A program made the translations under genes and the position numbers. A DNA stretch of 64,000 nt from G965198795 sp965198795. GTDB lineage: Bacteria > Pseudomonadota > Alphaproteobacteria > Rhodospirillales > Casp-alpha2. Positions 1 through 6,885 of this stretch are shown here, piece after piece. Each line of letters opens with the position of its first letter. Within the stretch, counting starts at the first letter, position 1. The stretch is from contig OZ240674.1 in NCBI GenBank assembly GCA_965198795.1, positions 1,364,001 through 1,428,000 on the forward strand, given 5' to 3'. The notes under the pieces are model-generated. The model saw only the letters and a program-made list of their open reading frames with translations. It was not told the origin of the DNA and did no database searches.

Positions 1-816
1 CGGGAAGAAGTCGCTATCCATCAGATCCCCGTCGCCATGACCGGCGGCCTCAAACAAGGCGCGTTCGGCTTGCGCCCAAGCCCCGCGGTACCGAATGCGG
101 CTGCCCGCGCCGGCGAGGCGAACGGTAAAACGGGACACATCCCTTTCGGTCGTCACGGATTTCGGGCTGCCATGAAGGGTGCGGATATCAAAGAACACGC
201 AATCGCCGGCGTCCATCTCGAACGAGACAAGATCATAATCTTCGGGGGCGGCGTCGATATCCGGCGTCTCTTCATAAGTCACCCCATTAACCGTCATCGG
301 CGCATCGACGGCGCCGCGTCCGTCAAAGAAGGATCGCATGAAGAAGCGGTTCCAGACATGCGAGCCGCGCACCCAGGTCAGGCATTCTTCCTTAACGACC
401 GGCTGGAGAGGCAACCAAAGCACGCACATGGGACCGTCGAAATCGAAGTAAGAGACATCATGGTGCCAGGGCGGACGGCCGCTGGAGCCGGCCTCACGCA
501 GGAACCAGTTGTCCATCACCAGATTCACCTGATCCGTCCGAAGCAGCCGCCCCGCGATGGCCCCAACGCTGGATGAGCGCAAGAAGTCCTCAAATTCCGG
601 CACTTCCCGCCAGACCCAGTAGTCTTCGTAATAGTGCGCCGGCGCGTCGGCGGGGGTGTGGCGCATAAAACGCGGCGACGGGTTGGCCATATCGCGGGCG
701 ACGCCCCGCTCCAGATTTTTCAGCCAATGGCCCTCGAAAACATTCTTCAAACACACGACTCCATCACGGGCGAATTGATCAACGTCCCTTTGGGATAGAG
801 CGGACATGTCCGGCAT
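1..816 (-). CDS. Phytanoyl-CoA dioxygenase family protein, 3' end cut by window edge
   Basis: Open for 272 codons from ATG at 816 to the window edge with no stop, so the C-terminus is missing. It resembles the PhyH family of Fe(II)/2-oxoglutarate oxygenases, which hydroxylate small organic substrates in the cytosol. The facial triad is visible: a PWHHDVSYFD stretch near residue 118 supplies the HxD pair and a DIRTLHGSP stretch near residue 209 supplies the distal histidine. A WLPLQP segment and a charged RGSH motif lie between them, as usual in the family. The start is preceded by a GAGTGAGG ribosome site. The gene stands alone and is divergent from the prophage remnant on its right. Substrate cannot be inferred; the family call is firm. 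Confidence 0.88.
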   Translation of the reverse strand, partial: MPDMSALSQRDVDQFARDGVVCLKNVFEGHWLKNLERGVARDMANPSPRFMRHTPADAPAHYYEDYWVWREVPEFEDFLRSSSVGAIAGRLLRTDQVNLVMDNWFLREAGSSGRPPWHHDVSYFDFDGPMCVLWLPLQPVVKEECLTWVRGSHVWNRFFMRSFFDGRGAVDAPMTVNGVTYEETPDIDAAPEDYDLVSFEMDAGDCVFFDIRTLHGSPKSVTTERDVSRFTVRLAGAGSRIRYRGAWAQAERALFEAAGHGDGDLMDSDFFP

Positions 817-834
817 ATCAATGGTCCTCACTCT

Positions 835-864
835 GCGCCCGCGCCACTCGCATGGCGCGGGCGC
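835..864. repeat. Perfect 11-bp-arm GC hairpin between dioxygenase and prophage
   Basis: Arms GCGCCCGCGCC (835-845) and GGCGCGGGCGC (854-864) pair perfectly around an 8-base loop. It starts 19 bases upstream of the dioxygenase ATG, in what would be that gene's leader. There is no T tract on either strand, so an intrinsic terminator is uncertain; it could be a leader structure or a prophage boundary relic. Confidence 0.6.
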
Positions 865-1094
865 CGGTAATATTCCCTAGCATAAAGCTCATCCGGCGCA
901 ACCTTTCGCCCGCAATCCGAATTGAACACACGATCAGACGGGTCAATTTCCTGAGCGCTCCCGGCTGTCTTGCGCCGCCCGGCGGATCGCCGCGGCGCTC
1001 CCGTGTCGTACCCGTCTCACGGAATTTCCTTTCATTCGAGGGAAAAAACCGCGCCGCCGAACGCTGGGACTAAACACCAAGAGAGTTTGCCGAG

Positions 1095-1718
1095 ATGCGC
1101 CCGGTCGGCGGTTTTAGGGTGATCCTGGCCGATCCGCCCTGGTCGTTCGACAATTATTCCGCCAAGGGCGAGGCGAAGAACGCGAAGAGCCACTATGACT
1201 GCGTCGAAGAACACGAACTGAAGCGTCTTCCGGTCGAGCTTCTCGCCGCCGATGATTGCGCGTTGTTCATTTGGTGCACCTGGCCGCTGTCGGAAATCTG
1301 GCATCCGGTGATTTCGTCCTGGGGCTTTTCCTACGCCGGTCTGGCGTGGGAGTGGCGGAAGTTCAATCCGAAGACCGGTAAGTACGCCTTTGGCCCAGGG
1401 TATGGCACCCGAAAGAACCTTGAACCCTGCCTGCTGGCGACGCGGGGCGGTCCCCGGCTGAAGGCGGAATTGCCCGATGATCTATTCGGGGTGGGCCGCG
1501 CGCCCGAAGGCGTGCGCGGCGTGCGCGATTGGATGGAGTGGTGGCCGGAAGATGAAATCCGCGCGCCGCGCCGCGAGCACTCCCGCAAACCGGACGAGCA
1601 ATACGACCGGATCGAGACCTTGTTCGACGGTCCGTATGTGGAGTTGTTCGCGCGGCGGCGCCGGGCGGGCTGGAGCGCCTGGGGCGACGAGACGGATACG
1701 TTTGGAGACGAGTCATGA
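1095..1718 (+). CDS. MT-A70 family adenine-N6 methyltransferase (phage)
   Basis: 207 aa. The DPPW catalytic motif at residues 13-16 sits in ILADPPWSF, the hallmark of MT-A70 enzymes, which transfer a methyl group from S-adenosylmethionine to adenine N6; the aromatic FIWCTWPL strand and the EHSRKPDEQYDRIE segment near the C-terminus are also family-typical. Phage versions protect phage DNA from restriction or adjust expression. The stop overlaps the start of gemA by ATGA, so the two are translationally coupled. The first visible gene of the Mu-like remnant; the early transposition genes that would precede it in an intact phage are absent. The first codon lies close to the catalytic motif, so the N-terminus is short but complete for this phage subgroup. 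Confidence 0.9.
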   Translation: MRPVGGFRVILADPPWSFDNYSAKGEAKNAKSHYDCVEEHELKRLPVELLAADDCALFIWCTWPLSEIWHPVISSWGFSYAGLAWEWRKFNPKTGKYAFGPGYGTRKNLEPCLLATRGGPRLKAELPDDLFGVGRAPEGVRGVRDWMEWWPEDEIRAPRREHSRKPDEQYDRIETLFDGPYVELFARRRRAGWSAWGDETDTFGDES

Positions 1719-2416
1719 ACTCGACCGTGAACAACAAGGCCGGCCCCTATCGCCGGCGGCTGCTCGCCACGGTGCATATCGCCAAGAAAGACCTTGGCCT
1801 CGACGACGACGCCTACCGGGACGTGCTGGAGACGAGGACGGGCGAACGCTCGGCGGCGAAGTTGAGCGATACCCAGCTGGCCGATCTCGTCGAGCACTTC
1901 AAAACCCAAGGTTTCAGGCCGAAGCGGAGGACGCCCCGGCCCGCCGGCCCGCAACTGGCCAAGGCCCGGGCCTTGTGGATTTCCGCCTACTCGCTGGGGA
2001 TCACCGGGACCCGGGCTGAGAAGGCGCTGGCCGCCTTCGTCAAGCGCCAGGCCGGCCTTGATCATCCGGCCTGGATGCGCCGGGCGTCCGACGGCCGCAA
2101 GGTCATCGAGGCGCTGAAAGACTGGATTGCGCGAGAGGCCGGCGTGAACTGGCGGCCCTATGCTTCCGGCAGTGGCCCCTACGAAAAACCGCGCTGCCGG
2201 GTCATGGAGGCGCAATGGCGCCTGCGCCATACCCTCGGCGTGGTCGGGATCGCCGACCCCGGCGCGCTCTCCAATTGGGCCGGGCGCTTCGTGAGCAGCC
2301 CTTGCCGGATCGATCACACGCAGCTTTCCGACGAAGACGCGGACCGTGTCATCGAAGCGCTCGGCCGCACGATTAGAAAGGCCAAGGCGGAGAATGGGCG
2401 GATAAAGGGCGGATAA
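1715..2416 (+). CDS. gemA: Mu-like GemA/gp16 family regulatory protein (DUF1018)
   Basis: 233 aa. The segment HIAKKDLGLDDDAYRDVL at residues 21-38, followed by a SAAKLSDTQLADLVEHF stretch, is the conserved GemA/DUF1018 core. In phage Mu this early gene modulates host gene expression and DNA supercoiling genes, though the biochemical role is poorly defined. The second half (a tryptophan-rich RALWISAYSLGI region, then a basic C-terminus) matches the long version found in alphaproteobacterial Mu-like phages. It begins inside the methylase stop codon (ATGA) and ends within an 11-bp tandem repeat that supplies its TAA stop. Downstream is mor, the usual order in this phage group. Confidence 0.85.
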   Translation: MNSTVNNKAGPYRRRLLATVHIAKKDLGLDDDAYRDVLETRTGERSAAKLSDTQLADLVEHFKTQGFRPKRRTPRPAGPQLAKARALWISAYSLGITGTRAEKALAAFVKRQAGLDHPAWMRRASDGRKVIEALKDWIAREAGVNWRPYASGSGPYEKPRCRVMEAQWRLRHTLGVVGIADPGALSNWAGRFVSSPCRIDHTQLSDEDADRVIEALGRTIRKAKAENGRIKGG

Positions 2417-2429
2417 AGGGCGGATAAAG
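2397..2429 (+). repeat. Three tandem copies of an 11-bp unit at the gemA stop
   Basis: The unit GGCGGATAAAG occurs three times head to tail at 2397-2407, 2408-2418 and 2419-2429. Because 11 is not a multiple of three, the repeat reads differently in each copy; the second copy supplies the gemA stop codon, so copy-number change would alter the GemA C-terminus. It is one of several short tandem duplications in this window. Confidence 0.9.
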
Positions 2430-2462
2430 GGAGACGCCGCCGGGCATCGAGGAGTTAGGTGA

Positions 2463-2849
2463 ATGAACAGCCAGCCCGATCAAATCCTGACTTGGCCCGT
2501 GGGCCTTCGCCGGCTCGCCGAGGTGATCGGCCCGGCCGCCGCCGTTCGCCTGGCCGACGTGTTCGGCGGCGCCGAGAAAGTCTACATTCCGAAGAAGGCG
2601 CGCATCGATCACGACTTCACGGCCATCATCGGGCTTGACCGGATGGAGGCTTTGTGCACGGAATTTGGCGGCGATGTGATCGATATCCCGCGCGGCGTCT
2701 TCCGCGATCTGAAGAAGACCCAGATCATGGACGTGGACGGCAGCAATCGTGAGGTCGCCTTGCGGCTCAAAGTCACCCAGCGCTACGTGCGCCGCGTCCG
2801 ATCGCAGATCCGGGACGACGATCAGCCCGACCTCTTCTCCCAAGACTGA
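2463..2849 (+). CDS. mor: Mor/C family transcription activator of the Mu-like prophage
   Basis: 128 aa, the usual size for Mor. Mor activates the phage middle promoter by contacting RNA polymerase. The C-terminal part, with NREVALRLKVTQRYVRRVRSQ at about residues 95-115, is a helix-turn-helix of the Mor/C type, and the mid-region IGLDRMEALCTEFGGDVIDIPRG is the family's dimerisation strand-helix unit. A strong ribosome site (GAGGAG) lies a few bases before the ATG. A 15-bp dyad just after the gene is a plausible regulatory target. In an intact phage its product would switch on the lysis and head genes that follow. Confidence 0.87.
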   Translation: MNSQPDQILTWPVGLRRLAEVIGPAAAVRLADVFGGAEKVYIPKKARIDHDFTAIIGLDRMEALCTEFGGDVIDIPRGVFRDLKKTQIMDVDGSNREVALRLKVTQRYVRRVRSQIRDDDQPDLFSQD

Positions 2850-2854
2850 CCTCA

Positions 2855-2869
2855 GGGGAACAGTTCCCC
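2855..2869. promoter_or_regulatory. 15-bp perfect dyad between mor and lysozyme genes
   Basis: GGGGAAC-A-GTTCCCC is a perfect dyad with a one-base centre. It is too tight to form a hairpin, which favours a protein-binding site over an RNA structure. It lies immediately downstream of mor and 58 bases upstream of the lysis genes, where an activator-controlled promoter would be expected. No clear -10/-35 was recognised; function is inferred from position only. Confidence 0.4.
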
Positions 2870-2926
2870 GTCAAGACGGGGTTCGTTCCGGATGGCACTG
2901 TCGCTCCAACACACTCGGAGCGAGAG

Positions 2927-3487
2927 ATGCAGGACAAAACCTTCATGCACGCTGTCGAGACCGTCCTCGTCCATGAGGGCGGTTTCGTCAATGACCCCGT
3001 CGATCCCGGCGGCGCTACCAACTGGGGCGTCAGCCTGCGGTTCATGGTGGCCGTCGGCGAGATCGATCTGGACGGCGACGGGTTCGCCGACTTCGACTTC
3101 GACCACGACGGCGACATCGATGCCGACGACGTCCGCGCGATGACGCGCGACGACGCGATCCGCGTCTACCGCGATCACTGGTGGAACAAGTACGGCTACG
3201 ATGCCCTGCCGGCCGGCATCGGCGCCAAGGTCTTCGACCTGTCCGTCAACATGGGCGCACGCCAGGCGCACAAGCTGCTGCAGCGCGCCTGCCGGGCCTG
3301 CGGCGAGAACGTCACCGACGACGGCATCCTCGGCCCCGTCACCCGCACCGTCATCGCCGACATCGATCAATGGGCGCTGTTGACCGCGCTCCGCTCGGAG
3401 GCGGCCGGCTTCTATCGCGGCCTGGTCATCGCCAAGCCTCAGTTCGAGAAATTCGTCGCGGGCTGGCTGCGCCGCGCCTACGCGTGA
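2927..3487 (+). CDS. Phage endolysin, glycoside hydrolase family 108, with EF-hand-like insert
   Basis: 186 aa. The N-terminal HEGGFVNDPVDPGGATNWGVS block contains the catalytic glutamate (E17) of the GH108 muramidase family, and the C-terminal part (about 95-186, with DGILGPVTRTVI) is the family's peptidoglycan-binding domain. It would cleave cell-wall glycan at phage lysis. Between them, residues about 46-67 hold an acidic stretch with two DxDGDxxxD-like loops (DLDGDGFADFD and DHDGDIDADD) that look like EF-hand or dockerin calcium loops. No signal peptide is seen, in keeping with release by the adjacent holin. The ATG is preceded by AGCGAGAG. The holin gene follows after ten bases. Confidence 0.88.
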   Translation: MQDKTFMHAVETVLVHEGGFVNDPVDPGGATNWGVSLRFMVAVGEIDLDGDGFADFDFDHDGDIDADDVRAMTRDDAIRVYRDHWWNKYGYDALPAGIGAKVFDLSVNMGARQAHKLLQRACRACGENVTDDGILGPVTRTVIADIDQWALLTALRSEAAGFYRGLVIAKPQFEKFVAGWLRRAYA

Positions 3488-3497
3488 GGAAGAAACC

Positions 3498-4100
3498 ATG
3501 GACCCCGTCACCATCGCCCTCGGAATCGCCAACTTCGCCGCACCGAAACTCGCCAAGTGGATGTTCGGTGATGACGGCGAGAAGGTCGCCACCCAAGTCC
3601 TCGACGTCGCCAAGTCCGTCACCGGTAAGGACGACGCCCAGGATGCGGCCGCCGCGTTGAAGGCCAATCCGGAACTGCTGATCGAGTTCCAGCGCCAGAC
3701 GCAGGCCATGGAGGTCCGGCTGCTGGAGGAAGAGACCAAGCGCCTGGAAGCGGTCAACACCACCATGCGCGCCGAATACGCTTCCAACGACGTCTATGTG
3801 AAACGCTGGCGGCCGACCTTCGGCTACGCGATGGCGGCGACCTGGTCGTTGCAGATCCTGGGCTCCATGTTCGGGATCATCTACGCGATCGTCGCGGTGC
3901 CGACCGAGGCTGCCGTGATCCTTACCGCGATCGGCGAGGCCAACGCCGCGACCGTTCCCATGTGGGCGGTGGCGCTGAGCGTGATCGGCGTCTCGGTCTG
4001 GAAACGCTCCGAGGACAAGAAGACGGCCGCTGGGCAGCCTGGCGGCGTCGGGATCATCGGCGCCCTGGCCTCAAGGATCGCTGGCGGCGCGGGTGTCTGA
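3498..4100 (+). CDS. Phage holin, three-TM GTA/Mu type
   Basis: 200 aa. Residues about 98-170 carry two to three hydrophobic helices (the FGYAMAATWSLQILGSMFG run, an IIYAIVAV continuation and MWAVALSVIGVSVW), preceded by the conserved VKRWRPTFGY motif, which matches the 3TM holin family known from gene transfer agents and Mu-like phages. The N-terminal half is soluble, with a short coiled region (LEEETKRLEAVNTTMRAEY). It would form the membrane lesion that lets the preceding endolysin reach the wall. It follows the endolysin by ten bases with a GAGGAAG ribosome site, and its 3' end overlaps the frameshifted zinc-finger gene. Confidence 0.8.
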   Translation: MDPVTIALGIANFAAPKLAKWMFGDDGEKVATQVLDVAKSVTGKDDAQDAAAALKANPELLIEFQRQTQAMEVRLLEEETKRLEAVNTTMRAEYASNDVYVKRWRPTFGYAMAATWSLQILGSMFGIIYAIVAVPTEAAVILTAIGEANAATVPMWAVALSVIGVSVWKRSEDKKTAAGQPGGVGIIGALASRIAGGAGV

Positions 4101-4289
4101 CGAGATCGACCGCGCCCAGGAGTTGACCGAGCGCCACCTGCAGGACTCGCGCGCGGCGCGGCGGAGGAAGCAGGTGATGGCATCTGCGAGGACTGTGGGG
4201 ACATGATCGCGGCGGAACGATTGGCGGCCTTGCCTTCGGCGCGGCGCTGCATGGACTGCCAATCGAGGCGCGAACAAAGGAGACGGTGA
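4093..4289 (+). pseudogene. TraR/DksA-type C4 zinc-finger protein, frameshifted
   Basis: Reading from GTG at 4093 gives VSDEIDRAQELTERHLQDS, the N-terminal helix of phage TraR/DksA-like proteins, but this frame ends at 4206. The matching second half is in another frame from about 4160: GDGICEDCGDMIAAERL then RCMDCQSRREQRRR, with the CxxC/CxxC zinc site and a stop at 4287-4289. Joining the frames near 4150-4170, in a GC-repetitive GCGCGGCGCGGCGG stretch, restores a normal protein of about 65 aa. The family binds RNA polymerase. The lesion may be real decay or a sequencing error in a hard GC run. It overlaps the holin end and the next start. Confidence 0.8.
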
Positions 4290-4588
4290 TGGAGTTGTTG
4301 GACTGGAAATTGATCTCGGTGATGGTGACGCTAGTCATCGCGTGGAGCGCCCTTCTGATCGGCACGATCAAAGTGCTGATCGAGCGGGCCATCCGGGGAA
4401 ACGAAAAGCGCTTCGAGAGGATCGAGGAGGATCTGGAAGCCGAAGCGGAAAAGCGCCACGAGCTTGAGCGGGAATTCCGAACGCTGCTCGCCGACATGCC
4501 CCTCAAGTACGTCCAGCGGGAAGACTGGATCCGACTGGCCACAACCATCGAGGCGAAGATGGACACCTTAGAATATGAAATTCGATGA
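4289..4588 (+). CDS. DUF2730 family Mu-like phage membrane protein
   Basis: 99 aa. One N-terminal transmembrane helix (ISVMVTLVIAWSALLIGTIK, about residues 9-28) is followed by a strongly charged coiled coil (about 32-66) and a tail with an EDWIRLATTIEAKM helix. This layout matches DUF2730, found between the lysis and terminase genes of Mu-like phages, role unknown. ATG at 4289 overlaps the stop of the upstream zinc-finger gene and has AGGAGA five bases before it, better than the GTG one codon upstream. Intact, unlike both neighbours. Confidence 0.75.
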   Translation: MELLDWKLISVMVTLVIAWSALLIGTIKVLIERAIRGNEKRFERIEEDLEAEAEKRHELEREFRTLLADMPLKYVQREDWIRLATTIEAKMDTLEYEIR

Positions 4589-4605
4589 GTTGAAGGACAG
4601 AATCT

Positions 4606-4917
4606 ATGCACGAGATTGACCTGGAAAAGGCGCAGCAGGAAGAGACCCGTTGGCGGATTTTGTGAGCACTGGACGCTGGTCGGCCGCTCGCCGTATCCGA
4701 GACGGTAATTTTTCGGGCGCTGGCCGATGCGTCGCTGCCGATCTCCCCGTCGGTGCTGCGCCGCGAACTGGACTATCTCCGCGACAAGACCCTGATCGAG
4801 CTCACCGGCGAGGACGGCCCGGTGTGGGCGGCCGCGCTTACCGGGCTCGGCGTCGACGTGGTCGAGTACACGGTCGCGGCGCCGGCCGGGATCGCACGGC
4901 CGAAGAAGTGGTGGTGA
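4606..4917 (+). pseudogene. Mu gp26-position protein interrupted by in-frame TGA
   Basis: ATG at 4606 starts MHEIDLEKAQQEETRWRIL, then a TGA at 4663-4665 interrupts; the same frame continues as ALDAGRPLAVSETVIFRAL to a natural stop at 4915-4917, giving about 102 codons. A single change (CGA to TGA would fit) explains the break. The continuing part contains SPSVLRRELDYLRDKTLIEL, which looks like the recognition part of a winged helix, and ends GIARPKKWW. Position between DUF2730 and gp27 matches the gp26 slot of Mu-like phages. Whether the distal part is still translated cannot be told; no good internal ribosome site is obvious. Confidence 0.75.
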
Positions 4918-4921
4918 TCCG

Positions 4922-5428
4922 ATGCCCCCGCGCTCCAAGGTCGATAAGCTGCCGGACACCGTCCGCGAGGATCTTGAACGCCGCCTGATCAAGGGCGGCT
5001 TTTCCGGCTACCGCGAGCTCGCCCAGTGGCTGACCGACCAGGGCTTCGAGATATCGAAGTCGTCCCTGCATAGCTGGGGCCAGGACTTCGAAGACCGGGT
5101 CGGCGCGCTCAAGCGCATCACGGCCCAGGCCCGCGCCATCGTTTTGGAAAGTCCGGACGACGACGGCGCCGTCAACGAAGCGTTGATCCGCCTCACCCAG
5201 GAACGGGTGTTCAGCCTGATGATGGACCTGGAGCTGGACCTGATCCCAGCGCAGCTGGCCAACGTTACCAAGTCGGTCGCCGACCTGTCGCGCGCGTCCG
5301 TCAGCCAGAAGCGCCTGATGGCCGAGGTCCGCAAGCGCGATTCCGAAAACCTGGACGCGGCCGTCGCCGCCGGCGAGATCGACGCCGACGCGGCCGCACG
5401 GGCGCGCCGGATCATGGGGTTTGAATGA
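4922..5428 (+). CDS. Mu gp27-like protein, DUF3486, probable small terminase
   Basis: 168 aa. The N-terminal KLPDTVREDLERRLIKGGFSGYRELAQWL region (about 9-37) with ISKSSLHSWGQ is the DUF3486 helix-turn-helix, and the rest is helical. The family occurs directly before the large terminase in Mu-like phages and is thought to act as the DNA-recognising small terminase. The stop overlaps the terminase start (ATGA), which supports co-translation. Length agrees with the family. It begins four bases after the stop of the interrupted gp26-position gene. Confidence 0.85.
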   Translation: MPPRSKVDKLPDTVREDLERRLIKGGFSGYRELAQWLTDQGFEISKSSLHSWGQDFEDRVGALKRITAQARAIVLESPDDDGAVNEALIRLTQERVFSLMMDLELDLIPAQLANVTKSVADLSRASVSQKRLMAEVRKRDSENLDAAVAAGEIDADAAARARRIMGFE

Positions 5429-6885
5429 TGGAGCGCACCGCCGACGAGAGCCTGGCGCCGATCATTTCCTTCCTGCCCTATCAGAGGGCATGGCTGAAGG
5501 ATCCCGCGCGGTTCAAGATCGGCATGTTCTCCCGCCAGTCCGGCAAGACGTTCACCACCTGCGCCGAGATCGTCGACGACTGCATCCAGGCGGAGATCGA
5601 GGGCCGGCGCGTGCGCTGGGTCATCCTGTCGCGTGGTGAGCGTCAGGCGAAGGAAGCCATCGACGAGGCGGTTAAGCCGTTCTGCAAGGCCTTCTACGAG
5701 GTCTACAACGCCCTGCTGAAGGGAAAGCAGCCGCCCGAGTTCCGCGAGTACGACTACCGGGCGCCGGAAAACGACGCCAGCTACAAGGCGCTGGAGGTCG
5801 AGTTCCCGTCCGGATCCCACATCACGGCGCTGCCGGCAAACCCGGACACGGCGCGCGGTTTCTCGGCGAACGTGTTCCTCGACGAGTTCGCGTTCCATCA
5901 GGACAGCCGCAAGATCTGGGCGGCGCTCTTCCCCGTCGTGTCGAAGGGCGGCCTGAAGCTCCGCGTCGTTTCGACGCCGAACGGCAAGGGCAACAAGTTC
6001 TACGAGCTGATGACCGGAGACGCCGGCCCGTGGAGCCGCCATGTCGTCGATATCTACAAGGCCGTCGCCGACGGACTGGAGCGCGACATCGAGCAGCTGC
6101 GCGGTGCGCTCAACGACGAGGACGCCTGGGCGCAGGAATACGAGCTGCAATGGCTCGACGAAGCCAGCGCCTGGCTGAACTACGATCTCATCACCTCGGT
6201 CGAACATCCGGACGCCGGCCTGCCCGACCTGTATGGCGGCGGCCCGTGCTTCATCGGCAACGACATCGCGCGGCGGCAAGACCTTTGGGTCGCCTGGGTC
6301 TGGGAAGAAGTGGGCGACATCCTCTGGACGCGTGAGATCGTCGAGTTCAAGCGCAAGTCCTTCGCCGAGCAGGACGCGGTTATCGACGAACTAATGCTCC
6401 GCTACCGGGTCACGCGCCTGGCCATGGACCAAACCGGCATGGGTGAGAAGCCCGTCGAGGACGCGCAGCGCCGCCACGGCATGTTCAAGGTCGAAGGCGT
6501 CCTGCTGAACGGATCGCGGCCGCTGACGGTCGCCACGGTCGCCAAGCAGATGTTCGAGGACCGCCGCGTGCGGATCCCGGCGGGCAGCCCGGTGCTGCGC
6601 GCGGATCTGCACAAGATCAAGAAGGTGGTGAGCGCGACCGGCCATCCCCGCCTGGTCGCCGACCGGGATTCCGACGGCCACGCCGACCGGACCTGGGCCG
6701 CGTTCCTCGGTCTGGCCGCCGCTGACAGTGGGGCGCCGCCGCCGGCCGGATCGACGATCGTCAACACGCCCGAGACGTATCGGCCGACGCCGGTTTCCGA
6801 TCGCGCCGGTGCGCGCCTGGTCGCAAGGCCGCCATTCCCCAGTTTTGGCGCACCGTTCAATGGAAGGAGGCGCACATGGGCCTGA
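5425..6885 (+). CDS. Mu gp28-like large terminase (packaging ATPase-nuclease)
   Basis: 486 aa. The Walker A motif is FSRQSGKT (K41), the Walker B motif is VFLDEFAFH at about 149-157, and a coupling segment VVSTPNGKGN follows. The C-terminal nuclease half shows GNDIARRQDLW and a later LAMDQTGMGE acidic site, in line with RNase-H-fold terminase nucleases. The enzyme cuts and pumps phage DNA into proheads through the portal encoded next door. It overlaps the gp27 stop by four bases and runs ten bases into the portal gene, so the packaging genes form a tightly coupled block. No frame damage is visible. Confidence 0.9.
   Translation: MMERTADESLAPIISFLPYQRAWLKDPARFKIGMFSRQSGKTFTTCAEIVDDCIQAEIEGRRVRWVILSRGERQAKEAIDEAVKPFCKAFYEVYNALLKGKQPPEFREYDYRAPENDASYKALEVEFPSGSHITALPANPDTARGFSANVFLDEFAFHQDSRKIWAALFPVVSKGGLKLRVVSTPNGKGNKFYELMTGDAGPWSRHVVDIYKAVADGLERDIEQLRGALNDEDAWAQEYELQWLDEASAWLNYDLITSVEHPDAGLPDLYGGGPCFIGNDIARRQDLWVAWVWEEVGDILWTREIVEFKRKSFAEQDAVIDELMLRYRVTRLAMDQTGMGEKPVEDAQRRHGMFKVEGVLLNGSRPLTVATVAKQMFEDRRVRIPAGSPVLRADLHKIKKVVSATGHPRLVADRDSDGHADRTWAAFLGLAAADSGAPPPAGSTIVNTPETYRPTPVSDRAGARLVARPPFPSFGAPFNGRRRTWA

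Noticed and set aside
1331..2317. Long minus-strand frame opposite the methylase and gemA
   Set aside because: Composition-driven antisense frame; no family similarity, and both plus-strand genes have recognisable motifs.
5008..6279. 423-aa minus-strand frame opposite gp27 and terminase
   Set aside because: Antisense shadow in GC-rich DNA; terminase motifs establish the plus strand.
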